Assembly (NCBI RefSeq): GCF_003268025.1
Contig: NZ_QLUW01000002.1
Span: 124,001 to 188,000, forward strand
DNA length: 64,000 nt
DNA from: Paenibacillus montanisoli
GTDB taxonomy: Bacteria; Bacillota; Bacilli; Paenibacillales; Paenibacillaceae
Reading direction: 5' to 3'
Position numbers and translations under genes: made by a program. The notes beneath the pieces are model-generated. The model was given only the letters and a program-made list of their open reading frames with translations, ran no database searches and had not been told where the DNA came from. Position 1 is the stretch's first letter, and each line of letters begins with the position of its first letter. This document shows positions 17,626 through 26,018 of this stretch, piece after piece.

Positions 17626-18536
17626 AACGATTTCTCTCCCATCCTGCGTATGATGGTATTGGCTGTGATGATGAGGATCATCCCTATGACGCCTTTGAAC
17701 AAACCGACGGCCGTTGCGAGCTCGAACTGCGATTGCAGAATCCCCAAACGGTATACATACGTATCGATGATGTCACCGACATCATATAGAGCAGGATTCA
17801 GAAACATGAAGATTTGGTCAAAGCCCGCATCGAGTATGCCTGCGAGCTGCAAGCAGAACAGCAAGGCAATGATCGGCCTGATTCCGGGCAGCGTAACATG
17901 CCAAATTTGCCTTAGCTTCCCGGCCCCGTCGATTTTGGCAGCTTCGTACAGCTGCGAATCAATGCCTGACAATGCGGCCAAATAGATGATTGCTCCCCAG
18001 CCGAATTCCTTGAGGATGGCCGTTATGACCACTAGGGTACGGAAAACGTCCGGGTTGGTCGTAAAATTGAATTTGTCCAAGCCGGTATTCACCAGAACCA
18101 AATTAATAATTCCGCTTGGGCCGATAAAATTGTAGATGATTCCCGCGAACACGACCCATGACAGGAAGTGAGGAAAGTATGTAACGGTTTGAATGAAGCG
18201 TTTAAACAACATGTGCCTTACTTCGTTAAGCATTAAGGCAAACAGAATCGGAATCGGGAAGCCGAATAGCAGCCGATACAAACTGATAATGATCGTGTTC
18301 TTAAGCAGCGTCGGAAATTTCTCCGAGGTGAACATGGCTTCGAAATGTTTAAAACCAACCCAAGGACTGTCCATAATGCCCGCAATGATCTTGTAGTCCT
18401 TGAATGCGATTGTGATTCCATAGAAGGGCGCGTACGTAAAAATGGCAAAATAGATGATGGTCGGCAGAATCAGCAGATAGATAAATCGCGACTTCCAGAT
18501 CCGTGTACCTAGAGCGTGGACGGGTTTTGCGCTCAC
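17619..18536 (-). CDS. Carbohydrate ABC transporter permease, LplB type
   Basis: A 305-residue six-helix permease, partner of the LplC-type protein. The EAA loop is YEAAKIDGAGKLRQIWHVTLP (about 200-220). The start is GTG at 18536, chosen because GAAAGGAG lies 8 bases upstream; the longer frame to 18560 lacks a ribosome site. It follows the solute-binding protein gene. Confidence 0.9.
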   Translation of the reverse strand: MSAKPVHALGTRIWKSRFIYLLILPTIIYFAIFTYAPFYGITIAFKDYKIIAGIMDSPWVGFKHFEAMFTSEKFPTLLKNTIIISLYRLLFGFPIPILFALMLNEVRHMLFKRFIQTVTYFPHFLSWVVFAGIIYNFIGPSGIINLVLVNTGLDKFNFTTNPDVFRTLVVITAILKEFGWGAIIYLAALSGIDSQLYEAAKIDGAGKLRQIWHVTLPGIRPIIALLFCLQLAGILDAGFDQIFMFLNPALYDVGDIIDTYVYRLGILQSQFELATAVGLFKGVIGMILIITANTIIRRMGEKSLW

Positions 18537-18606
18537 TGGAATCACTCCTTTCAAAGGCAAAGAACGGAATAGGGCAATTGAACTGCCCTATTCCGGCAAC
18601 TGGCCC

Positions 18607-20241
18607 TTAATCTACATAGTTCGGTTCGGACTTATTCTTCTGCAACTCATTGATCTCGTCGATAATCTTCTGCCCGCCCGCGTCCAGATATTTTTGATAG
18701 GCTGCCTTGTACGCGTCCTTGGTCAGATTCATGTCGGTCAAAATACTTCCGTCTACCTTCGCCATGTAATCCTCCCAAATCTGCGGCCCGATCTCGGCTT
18801 GGGTCGGTGAAGTTACGGTCGGATCTTTATAATCGTTGTAAGCATTTGCGGCGTATTTCTCGAACATGCCCTTGTAATATTCGAACTTATCTTGGATCCC
18901 CGCGCCGATGAAGTTCAGCTCTTGCGCTTCCCAGTCCAGCTTCTCGCTCATTGGATCAATGAACTTAAGCGGCTCGATCTGCGCTCCTTTATAATCATTT
19001 TCACGCTCATCATCCGGAATCGGTACTTTTTTGCCTTCCGGATTTACGGTAAACATCTTTCCTTCAATGCCGTATCTTCTTAGCTCGGTGCCATCGGTCA
19101 ATGACCAGTTCAGGAACTTGAAGAATTGGTCCGCTTTATCCTTGAATTTCACGTTCACGTAGAAGCCACGGTCCTGAGGGAACACGACACGCGTTCCGCC
19201 CTTCTCGCCATTCAAGCCAGTCAGCGGCGACAAAGTCTTAATGTCCGCGGTAGGCACGCTCTTCTTCAGCTCAGGGTAAAGGGATTGAAGATTCCCGCCA
19301 AGAATAACGGCCGCGCGGCCGGCTTTGAATTTCGTTTCTCCGAAGGAAGCGTCCGGGTTTACGCCGGCTTCTTCATCGAATAATCCTTTTTTCTTCATAT
19401 CCTGCAGCCAAAACTTGTAATTCAGATGCTCCTCTTGCATTTCGGGAGGAACGATCTTATTCGGGTCGTCTTTGGAAGGTGCCCAGCCCGAGCCGGAACC
19501 GAACGCCGTTGCCAAATCCTTCCCTGCCCAGAAAGGAACCGTGTTTCCCATAGTCATCGGTACGATGTCTTTGCCGCTGGCTTTGATTTTCTCCAATGCC
19601 GATTGAAGCTCGGCAATAGAAGTCGGCTCAGCAATGCCAAGCTCCTCGAAAATGTCCGCACGGTAGTTAATAAAGAACGGAACAACCGGATAGATCAAGT
19701 TCGGGATGAAGTAGATATCGCCCTTGTCGTCCGCCATCTTGTCCCAGATGCCAGCCGGCACGGCGTCTTTGATCGCGGGATATTGATCCAGATATTCGTT
19801 GATCTTCAGGAAAGCGCCTTGATCCTGCAAATCCTTCCAGAACGCATCAACCGGACCCCAGCCCCAGATTACGTCAGGCATATTGCCGCCGGCTGCCGTC
19901 GTCTTGATCGTGGCATCGTAGTCAACGACCGGAATAATCCTAACATCGATATCGACATTGCCTTGCTTAAATAACTCCTTCTCATAGGCGCCGCCTTTGG
20001 TATAAGTGGCAGGTCCCCACGTAGGCCTTGAATAACTGAATTTTAGAGGCTCCGAACTATCGCCGCTCGTATCGCCGGTCTCATTATCCCCCGCCGCTTC
20101 CCCATTCGTGCTGCCCTCTGTCGATGAGCTTGTATTGTTGTTGCTGGTACAACCGGTGAATAGACTGAGCAACATGATGACTACAAGAGATAACAATCCG
20201 GCTTTCATCAATTGTTTCTTTTTCGTTTTCTGTTGATCCAT
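18607..20241 (-). CDS. Extracellular sugar-binding lipoprotein of an ABC transporter
   Basis: A 544-residue family-1-type solute-binding lipoprotein. The N-terminal basic region and helix end in the lipobox FTGC, then an S/T/G/N-rich linker and a two-lobe binding domain. It resembles LplA-type proteins for complex sugars or oligosaccharides. The start at 20241 is preceded by AAGGAGG 6 bases upstream. It is the first gene of the uptake operon; the regulator is divergent and a palindromic operator lies upstream. Confidence 0.9.
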   Translation of the reverse strand: MDQQKTKKKQLMKAGLLSLVVIMLLSLFTGCTSNNNTSSSTEGSTNGEAAGDNETGDTSGDSSEPLKFSYSRPTWGPATYTKGGAYEKELFKQGNVDIDVRIIPVVDYDATIKTTAAGGNMPDVIWGWGPVDAFWKDLQDQGAFLKINEYLDQYPAIKDAVPAGIWDKMADDKGDIYFIPNLIYPVVPFFINYRADIFEELGIAEPTSIAELQSALEKIKASGKDIVPMTMGNTVPFWAGKDLATAFGSGSGWAPSKDDPNKIVPPEMQEEHLNYKFWLQDMKKKGLFDEEAGVNPDASFGETKFKAGRAAVILGGNLQSLYPELKKSVPTADIKTLSPLTGLNGEKGGTRVVFPQDRGFYVNVKFKDKADQFFKFLNWSLTDGTELRRYGIEGKMFTVNPEGKKVPIPDDERENDYKGAQIEPLKFIDPMSEKLDWEAQELNFIGAGIQDKFEYYKGMFEKYAANAYNDYKDPTVTSPTQAEIGPQIWEDYMAKVDGSILTDMNLTKDAYKAAYQKYLDAGGQKIIDEINELQKNKSEPNYVD

Positions 20242-20399
20242 GTTCATCCTCCTTAGTGACATTCAACAATTTCTCGAGCCAGAGCCAGGTTGAAGCAGAA
20301 CGGAATCTTCTGCGTCGTGATGTCAAGACAAACATAGCTTTCTAATCCGACGATCGATCGATAGCCCCCTTATTCAAAGTCTGATCCAATTTATGAAAT

Positions 20400-20415
20400 A
20401 TTCCGGATTCGGAAT
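20400..20415. promoter_or_regulatory. Palindromic operator candidate of the sugar operon
   Basis: ATTCCG-gatt-CGGAAT is a perfect inverted repeat. A -35-like TTGAAA lies next to it on the minus strand (20422-20417), so the palindrome covers the spacer of the sugar operon promoter. This is a natural place for the divergent GntR/LacI-type regulator to bind. Confidence 0.45.
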
Positions 20416-20432
20416 GTTTCAACACACCTTAG

Positions 20433-20446
20433 GGAATGCGCTTACA
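20433..20446 (-). promoter_or_regulatory. cre-like site upstream of the sugar operon
   Basis: GGAATGCGCTTACA matches the cre consensus at 12 of 14 positions with the central CG intact. It lies just upstream of the putative -35, compatible with CcpA control of a sugar uptake operon. Confidence 0.4.
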
Positions 20447-20842
20447 ATTTGCGAAAAGCTGCGGGCAGGTATCATAGAGATGAGTGCAATGATTGAGCTT
20501 GCAGATGGGCCTGTGATGGAGAAAGCACTGAATTGTGCGACGAGGTTGTGTTGTGTTCGGATCCCTTGTAATACTTGGTATGTACTTGTAATATTCAGAT
20601 ATGAACATATTATGTACTTGGCATGAATAATAGCATTGGAGGAAAAAGTTGTAAATGGCAATATAGCGCCAATTAACCCGGTTTTATGAAGAAAACCGCC
20701 CCATTTTGCTCATTTTCGCAGATATACTCCATTTTGGAATAACATTCACTCTTCGATCCATTTGACTTACGCTGACCTTTACAATTTTTATACCAACCTA
20801 TAAGATGATATATAACAAGTCAAATATGCGTGGGGTCATACT

Positions 20843-21976
20843 ATGGCGAATAACGTACAACATTTATCCCTCTATGAGCAAATCAAACAATATCTTCTTA
20901 CGGAGATCGAACTCGCGCATTTGCTGCCCCATGATAGGCTTCCTTCCGAGAGCGAGTTGACCAAGCAATTCTCCGTAAGCCGCATTACCGTTAAGAAAGC
21001 CATGTCCGATCTGGTTGAACAAGGGATCGTCTACCGCATCCAAGGGAAAGGCACCTATGTTGCGGCTTCCGACAGGAGTCACGCGGCGGGAGATCCGGCT
21101 GTCAAGCCGAAGATAACGAAGTCGGTTGCTCTTCTGCTCCCTTTCATCAACAACCAGCATAACGCCCTGCTGCTGAATGGCGTCGAGAGCATTCTATCGG
21201 AAGCCGGCTACTCGCTTCTCTTTTGCAACACAGAGAACTCCATTGCGAAGGAAGAACGCACCATCCGGGAGATGGTAGAACGAAATGTAGCTGGCATGAT
21301 CATCTATCCTGTCGACGGCGAGTCGTATAACCGCGAAATTTTGCAGCTCACGCTTGATTCATTCCCTCTTGTTGTCATGGATCGCTATTTGCGCGGTATC
21401 GACACGAATTGCGTATGTCCGGATAACTTGAAGGGCGCACAGGAAGGCGTCAATCATTTGATCTCGCTCGGTCACCGTCATATCGGGTTTCTATCCACCG
21501 AAATATCCGGCACCAGCAGCATAGAGGACCGTTTGGCAGGCTATGAAAAAGCGCTTGCGGAGAATCAAATTCCGATCGACCGGCGCTATCGGTATGTCGA
21601 TATCGAGCTCGGCGAGCCCAAGCCTATTAAGGAGAAAATTCGCGATTTTCTGCTTAGACATCCCGAATTAACGGCAATATTCGCCATTAACCCGGGACTT
21701 GGGCTGCAAGTTATTAAAGTGGCTTCGGAGATGGGAATTCGAGTGCCGGAAGACCTTTCCCTTATTTTTTTCGACGATTTTGAACTCTCAGAATTCTATA
21801 GCGTTATGCCGACATTCATCAGCCAGGAGGAGAATCTGCTTGGCAAAGAGGCCGCCAAGCTCCTCATCTCCATCATCGAAAACCCGGAGCAAGATACGAA
21901 GAAGCTGTTCTTTCCACCGAAATTAACGATCCGGGAATCGACCGCGAAGCCGCGCAGCGCTAGATCATCGATATAG
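20843..21976 (+). CDS. GntR-LacI chimeric transcriptional regulator (AraR-like)
   Basis: A 377-residue regulator. Residues 1-75 are a GntR-type winged helix (LPSESELTKQFSVSRITVKKAM), and residues about 95-370 are a LacI/periplasmic-binding-type sugar-sensing domain (HLISLGHRHIGFLS). This is the AraR architecture. It is divergent from the sugar ABC/dioxygenase/dehydratase operon and most likely controls it, with a sugar as inducer. The effector is unknown. Confidence 0.9.
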   Translation: MANNVQHLSLYEQIKQYLLTEIELAHLLPHDRLPSESELTKQFSVSRITVKKAMSDLVEQGIVYRIQGKGTYVAASDRSHAAGDPAVKPKITKSVALLLPFINNQHNALLLNGVESILSEAGYSLLFCNTENSIAKEERTIREMVERNVAGMIIYPVDGESYNREILQLTLDSFPLVVMDRYLRGIDTNCVCPDNLKGAQEGVNHLISLGHRHIGFLSTEISGTSSIEDRLAGYEKALAENQIPIDRRYRYVDIELGEPKPIKEKIRDFLLRHPELTAIFAINPGLGLQVIKVASEMGIRVPEDLSLIFFDDFELSEFYSVMPTFISQEENLLGKEAAKLLISIIENPEQDTKKLFFPPKLTIRESTAKPRSARSSI

Positions 21977-21992
21977 ATCCGATTTACGAAAA

Positions 21993-22035
21993 GAATCCCC
22001 TTCTTCACCGCTTAATCCGGTAAAGAAGGGGATTC
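21993..22035. terminator. Bidirectional terminator palindrome, copy 2
   Basis: A hairpin beginning GAATCCCCTTCT and ending AGAAGGGGATTC, followed by ATTTTT on the plus strand, lies between convergent genes. The 41-base core is nearly the same as the element at 8785-8825. Confidence 0.8.
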
Positions 22036-22048
22036 ATTTTTCAGACTG

Positions 22049-24601
22049 CTACTTTTTCTCGGAAGTGAAGGCATAAACGTTGCCGTCGAATGCGCCTACG
22101 ACCAGCGAGTTGCCGGAAATGGCCGGCGAAGAAGCAACCCATGCTCCGATTTTGTACGACCACTGGACGGTTCCGTTTTGCTTGTCCAGCGCGTACAGCT
22201 TACCGTCGTTGGAACCGATGTACACCGTAGCTCCGGATACGGCTGCCGAAGAGATAATGCCGCCTTCCGTCGCTGCGCTCCAAAGCTTCTCTCCGTTGTC
22301 CGCTTTAAGCGCCTCAACTTTTCCGTTCGGGAAGCCCATATAGACGACCCCGTCGACCACCGCCGGCGAAGATCCGGTCGTGCCGCCCGCGATATAGGAC
22401 TCGCCCTCGCTGCGATAACGCCATACTTCCGCACCGGTTTCCGCATTAAGCGCGACAAGCAATCCGCCGCCATAGCCCATGTAAACTTTGCCATCCGCAA
22501 TTGCAGGCAAGGAGTGCATCCAGCCTCCGGCCGGTTGCTTGCGCCATACTTGCTTGCCGTCCTTCGCATCCAGCGCAATCAAATAACCGCCGTCCGCACC
22601 GACGTATACTTTGCCATCCTTAACGACAGGAGCGTTTTCCGCGATCCAGCCCCCTGCGAGCTTGGCGGTCCAAACCGCGTCGCCCGTGCGCGCATCAAGC
22701 GCCATGATTTCGCCGCCGCCTTTGGAGCTGTATGCCTGATAGACGATCCCATCCGCCACGGTCGGCGAATAATACATCCACGCACGCTGCACGTCTTGCT
22801 GCCCGATTGACTTCTCCCAAAGCTTTTGGCCTGTTTTTACATCAAGCGCGTAGAGCGTGCCGCGGATGGAAGATGCATACACAATGCCGTTCGCTACCGA
22901 AGGAGACGCTTGAATTTGCGCATCGGGAACGAATTTCCAATTTTCGCGGCCTGTCTTCAGATCCAAGGACAACACGCTGTTTTGCTCCGTGCCGTTCTCG
23001 TCCCTAGTGCCAATGAAGACGCTGCCGTCCACGATCGCCGGCGAAGACGTCAAAATCGTCCCGTCCGTCAAATGGCTCCACGCAAGCTGAAGTTCCGGCG
23101 AGAGTTCATCGAGAGCTTCGCCTGTATGCTGCGCGTTGCCATGGAACATCGGCCAGTTCGCGCCTTGAGCGGGAATTGCGGCTTCATCCGCGCCGACCAG
23201 CGTAAACCTGCTGCTCTCCGACCATGTGCGACTGCCATCATCGGTGACGCGCACCTCAATCGTATGCTCCCCGAGCGCCTCTTTGTCCGCCTTCCATTCC
23301 GCGGACCACGTCATTTCGCCGGTTGGACTGAGCTTATGCCATTCTTGTCCGTCGATCCGATACATCGCTTCGGTCACGCGGCTTGACGTGTTATACGCAT
23401 TCGCTTGCAGTTGAACGTTCCCCTGCGGTACTTTGCTTCCGGGAGCCGGACTTACGATGACGAGATTTTTATTTACGCCGTACATTTTGTAAGGATGCGT
23501 TTCTTTGCCGCCATGGAACGAAACGACGCGGAAGCCGTTTGGCGTTTGGTCGATCGTATAAGAACTCGAGTTCGTTACGACATGGTCGGCCGATTTGATC
23601 GTATCCGTTGCCACATCATTCACATGCGTATGACCCATCAGCACGAGGCGGGTATTGTACTGCCCGAGCAGATCGATATATTTCTTCGCCTCAGCAGCGT
23701 CAGGCGTTTGCGGGTTGTTAAACGGCCGATGGGTAATGACAACGATCTCCGTATCCTTGCCGGTTTGCTCAAGGTCGGCCTTCAGCCATGCCATCTGATC
23801 CGCTTCTCTCATGCCCAAGTTGTTTTCCAGGATGATAAAGTGTTTCTTGCCATAATCGTAGGAATACCATTCCGGTCCCAGATAATTGCGGTAGCGGTCG
23901 ATCCGCGCCGAGAAATCTGCTCCGCCCGTAAAGTCATGGTTGCCCACCGCCGGGTAGACCGGAAGCTTCGAGGTGGCCGTGCTAGCCGTAAAATCCTTGA
24001 ACTCGTTATCCGACGCGCCGTTCGTAATATCGCCGCTGATCGTGATGAAGGCCGGCGAGCCCGTGAGTTCGTTTAATTGTGCCAGCTGCCCCGTAAAACG
24101 TTCGCGGTTGTTGGTCGTTCCGGCCTGTACGTGAACGTCGGCAATGCCGACAAAGTCGAAGTTCGGATTTTGCGTCTCAGGTGCCGGCTGCAGCGCGAAA
24201 TCCGCCACGCGGCTCTCATCGGCTTGAAGCTGGCCCAGATTTTGATAAAACTGAGGAATCATCGATTCATTGACCGGCACCTTATACCCGTCCGGAACCG
24301 TGACGAACACCAGATCCGTTTTGCGTCTGTTCGGGTTCACCGTCAACGTATAATTTCCTTGCGAATCCGATACGACGATCGATGCGCCGTCCGATACGCG
24401 AACGCCTGGAATCCCTTGCTCGTTAATATCTCGTGCGCCATTCCCATTCTTATCCGCGAAAACGACCCCGCTCACCGTCGATTCCGGCGTTCCCGCCATA
24501 ACGGGCTTAATGACGGCGGCCAGCGCCAATCCTGCCATAGCGGCGGTAGTGACGGCTTGAAGCTTTTTCTTATTGCGTTTCAATTTGCGTGCGAAAGACA
24601 A
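22049..24601 (-). CDS. Secreted metallophosphoesterase fused to a PQQ-type beta-propeller
   Basis: An 850-residue exported protein. After a signal peptide (to about 37) come an SdrD-like B domain (about 42-110, VFADKNGNGARDINEQGIPG), a calcineurin-like phosphoesterase with all signature blocks (DVHVQ, GDITNG, GNHDF, THRPF, GHTHVN; about 150-340), an Ig-like domain (about 385-465) and a PQQ-like beta-propeller (about 480-848) with repeated YALD and WS/WK blades. The propeller probably binds a ligand or partner and need not use PQQ. The start is TTG at 24601 with AAAGGAGG 8 bases upstream. A cell-surface phosphate-ester hydrolase is inferred. Confidence 0.88.
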   Translation of the reverse strand: MSFARKLKRNKKKLQAVTTAAMAGLALAAVIKPVMAGTPESTVSGVVFADKNGNGARDINEQGIPGVRVSDGASIVVSDSQGNYTLTVNPNRRKTDLVFVTVPDGYKVPVNESMIPQFYQNLGQLQADESRVADFALQPAPETQNPNFDFVGIADVHVQAGTTNNRERFTGQLAQLNELTGSPAFITISGDITNGASDNEFKDFTASTATSKLPVYPAVGNHDFTGGADFSARIDRYRNYLGPEWYSYDYGKKHFIILENNLGMREADQMAWLKADLEQTGKDTEIVVITHRPFNNPQTPDAAEAKKYIDLLGQYNTRLVLMGHTHVNDVATDTIKSADHVVTNSSSYTIDQTPNGFRVVSFHGGKETHPYKMYGVNKNLVIVSPAPGSKVPQGNVQLQANAYNTSSRVTEAMYRIDGQEWHKLSPTGEMTWSAEWKADKEALGEHTIEVRVTDDGSRTWSESSRFTLVGADEAAIPAQGANWPMFHGNAQHTGEALDELSPELQLAWSHLTDGTILTSSPAIVDGSVFIGTRDENGTEQNSVLSLDLKTGRENWKFVPDAQIQASPSVANGIVYASSIRGTLYALDVKTGQKLWEKSIGQQDVQRAWMYYSPTVADGIVYQAYSSKGGGEIMALDARTGDAVWTAKLAGGWIAENAPVVKDGKVYVGADGGYLIALDAKDGKQVWRKQPAGGWMHSLPAIADGKVYMGYGGGLLVALNAETGAEVWRYRSEGESYIAGGTTGSSPAVVDGVVYMGFPNGKVEALKADNGEKLWSAATEGGIISSAAVSGATVYIGSNDGKLYALDKQNGTVQWSYKIGAWVASSPAISGNSLVVGAFDGNVYAFTSEKK

Positions 24602-24811
24602 TTTTATTTCCTCCTTTAATTTTATGAAATGGATGATTACAGCGTTGGTTCTACTACTCTCTCAGGCATCACCCCGATGGCATCCCCCCTCTCAATGCGA
24701 TTGCCTCCAACTTGACCGAAACCGAAAAAACTAAGCCGCCATCCGCTGAACGTACCAGAACAAACCGAATGCAATGATGAGCGTAACGGCCGCCGCCTGC
24801 GCGTGTCGTGC

Positions 24812-25816
24812 TCATTGGAACTTGCGGATGTAGATCAAAACAGGGAACAGAAGCGAGATGACGAGCAGCTGCCCCAGCTCGACGCCGATATTGAAAGCGG
24901 CGAGGGACAGCAATGAGCTTGTACTAACCGCACCCGTCATTTCCAAGGCGCCGGCAAAGCCGATTCCGTGAACAAGTCCGAAGCCGAAAACGACGAATGG
25001 GCGTATTTTGCTGCCGCTCAGGAAAAAAGCCTCGACTGCAACATAAGCGATGCTGAGCGCGATTAACGGCTCTATCACTTCTGCCGGCACGTTGAGCACA
25101 TGGAATGCGGTTAATCCGAGCGTAACGCTGTGGGCCAACGTAAAAATCGTCGCGATCTTGATCAATGAACGGAAGCTGGTCGCTGTCAGCAGCAGTGCGA
25201 TCACGAACAAAATATGGTCGAGACCGATCATGATATGGTGAAAGCCCAGCTTGATGAAGCGCAGCGCTTGTCCGACAAACCATGTGTGACCGAGCCCGAG
25301 CTCCCTGTCGCTGCTGTTGAAGACGAATTGCCCCTCCTTGCCGTCAAACTCGAAAGCGGCAATATTGCGGTGCATCGAATCGTTGTCGTCGAAAAAAATG
25401 TTATAGTCGACCTGAACCCCCTTCGAATTCGAAGCATTCGGAAACCGCAGGCTTAGACTGGCGTAATACCGGCCAAGCTTTGAGATGACCTTCAATTCAT
25501 CAAGCTCCGCGTCGACCGCTTCCCCTTCGATATAGACCTTAAGATGATTTCCGATATAGCCGCCGACTTCTTGCTTGTGCAGTTCCAGCAATCGGTGCAG
25601 TTCGCTCGCCGGTGCGCCAGGACTCGCGTCAAGCATGACAACGCGTCCCAGTTCGTAGTAATCGAGCATCAATTCGTACCTGAGTTCCCCAGGCGCTGCG
25701 GTGATCTGGGAGAAACCTTCACTGTTGTCGGTATGCGCAAAGACGCGGGAGCCGGGAAGCGCAATAACAGACAGCAGAACAGCTGCGAGGATAAAACGGA
25801 ACCATTTCCTAACCAA
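24812..25816 (-). CDS. HupE/UreJ family membrane protein, probably cut short by an in-frame stop
   Basis: A 334-residue protein with a signal peptide, an extracellular beta-rich domain (about 30-180) and a membrane domain with HHIMIGLDHILF (about 198), the histidine/aspartate motif of HupE/UreJ proteins often linked to nickel or cobalt uptake. The start is TTG at 25816 with GGAGG 8 bases upstream; a GTG at 25831 is an alternative. The TGA at 24812-24814 interrupts a frame that continues for 26 codons (to TAG at 24731) and encodes another hydrophobic helix ending YVQRMAA. The family normally has this last helix, so the gene may be inactive or slightly shortened. Confidence 0.8.
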   Translation of the reverse strand: MVRKWFRFILAAVLLSVIALPGSRVFAHTDNSEGFSQITAAPGELRYELMLDYYELGRVVMLDASPGAPASELHRLLELHKQEVGGYIGNHLKVYIEGEAVDAELDELKVISKLGRYYASLSLRFPNASNSKGVQVDYNIFFDDNDSMHRNIAAFEFDGKEGQFVFNSSDRELGLGHTWFVGQALRFIKLGFHHIMIGLDHILFVIALLLTATSFRSLIKIATIFTLAHSVTLGLTAFHVLNVPAEVIEPLIALSIAYVAVEAFFLSGSKIRPFVVFGFGLVHGIGFAGALEMTGAVSTSSLLSLAAFNIGVELGQLLVISLLFPVLIYIRKFQ

Positions 25817-25980
25817 TTTGACTGCCTCCACTCTTAAAATAGGAATGGCACCAATTTAGTGCAGTTTTGTTTGCAGAATGATAGGAGGAAGTAAATATCT
25901 AGTAAATCCGCAAAAATGGTTCCATACTCCCTGAATCGATAACTCATTTAATAGGTCTATCGAATTAAAAAAACAAAAAA

Positions 25981-26003
25981 AGATCCGCAGTCTCTGCGGA
26001 TCT
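25981..26003 (-). terminator. Rho-independent terminator of the murE-like gene
   Basis: A 10-bp perfect stem (25981-25990 with 25994-26003), three-base loop, then a long T-rich run on the minus strand. It lies 15 bases after the MurE-like stop codon. Confidence 0.85.
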
Positions 26004-26018
26004 TCAACTCGTCTGATT

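Larger units (their letters stand above)
20242..20842. other. Long divergent intergenic control region
   Basis: About 600 bases separate the sugar operon and its divergent regulator. The supported elements are the palindrome at 20400-20415 and the cre-like site at 20433-20446. I see no convincing small gene or RNA in the remainder, which is AT-rich and contains repeats of GTACTTG near 20580-20620. The length is more than two promoters need. Confidence 0.5.

Noticed and set aside
20393..20626. Open frame of 77 codons in the control region between the sugar operon and its regulator
   Set aside because: No ribosome site, the composition is not protein-like, and it covers the palindrome and cre-like site.
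25817..26018. Possible nickel or cobalamin riboswitch before the HupE-like gene
   Set aside because: The 200 bases hold only the terminator of the neighbouring gene and AT-rich sequence; no conserved riboswitch core is visible.
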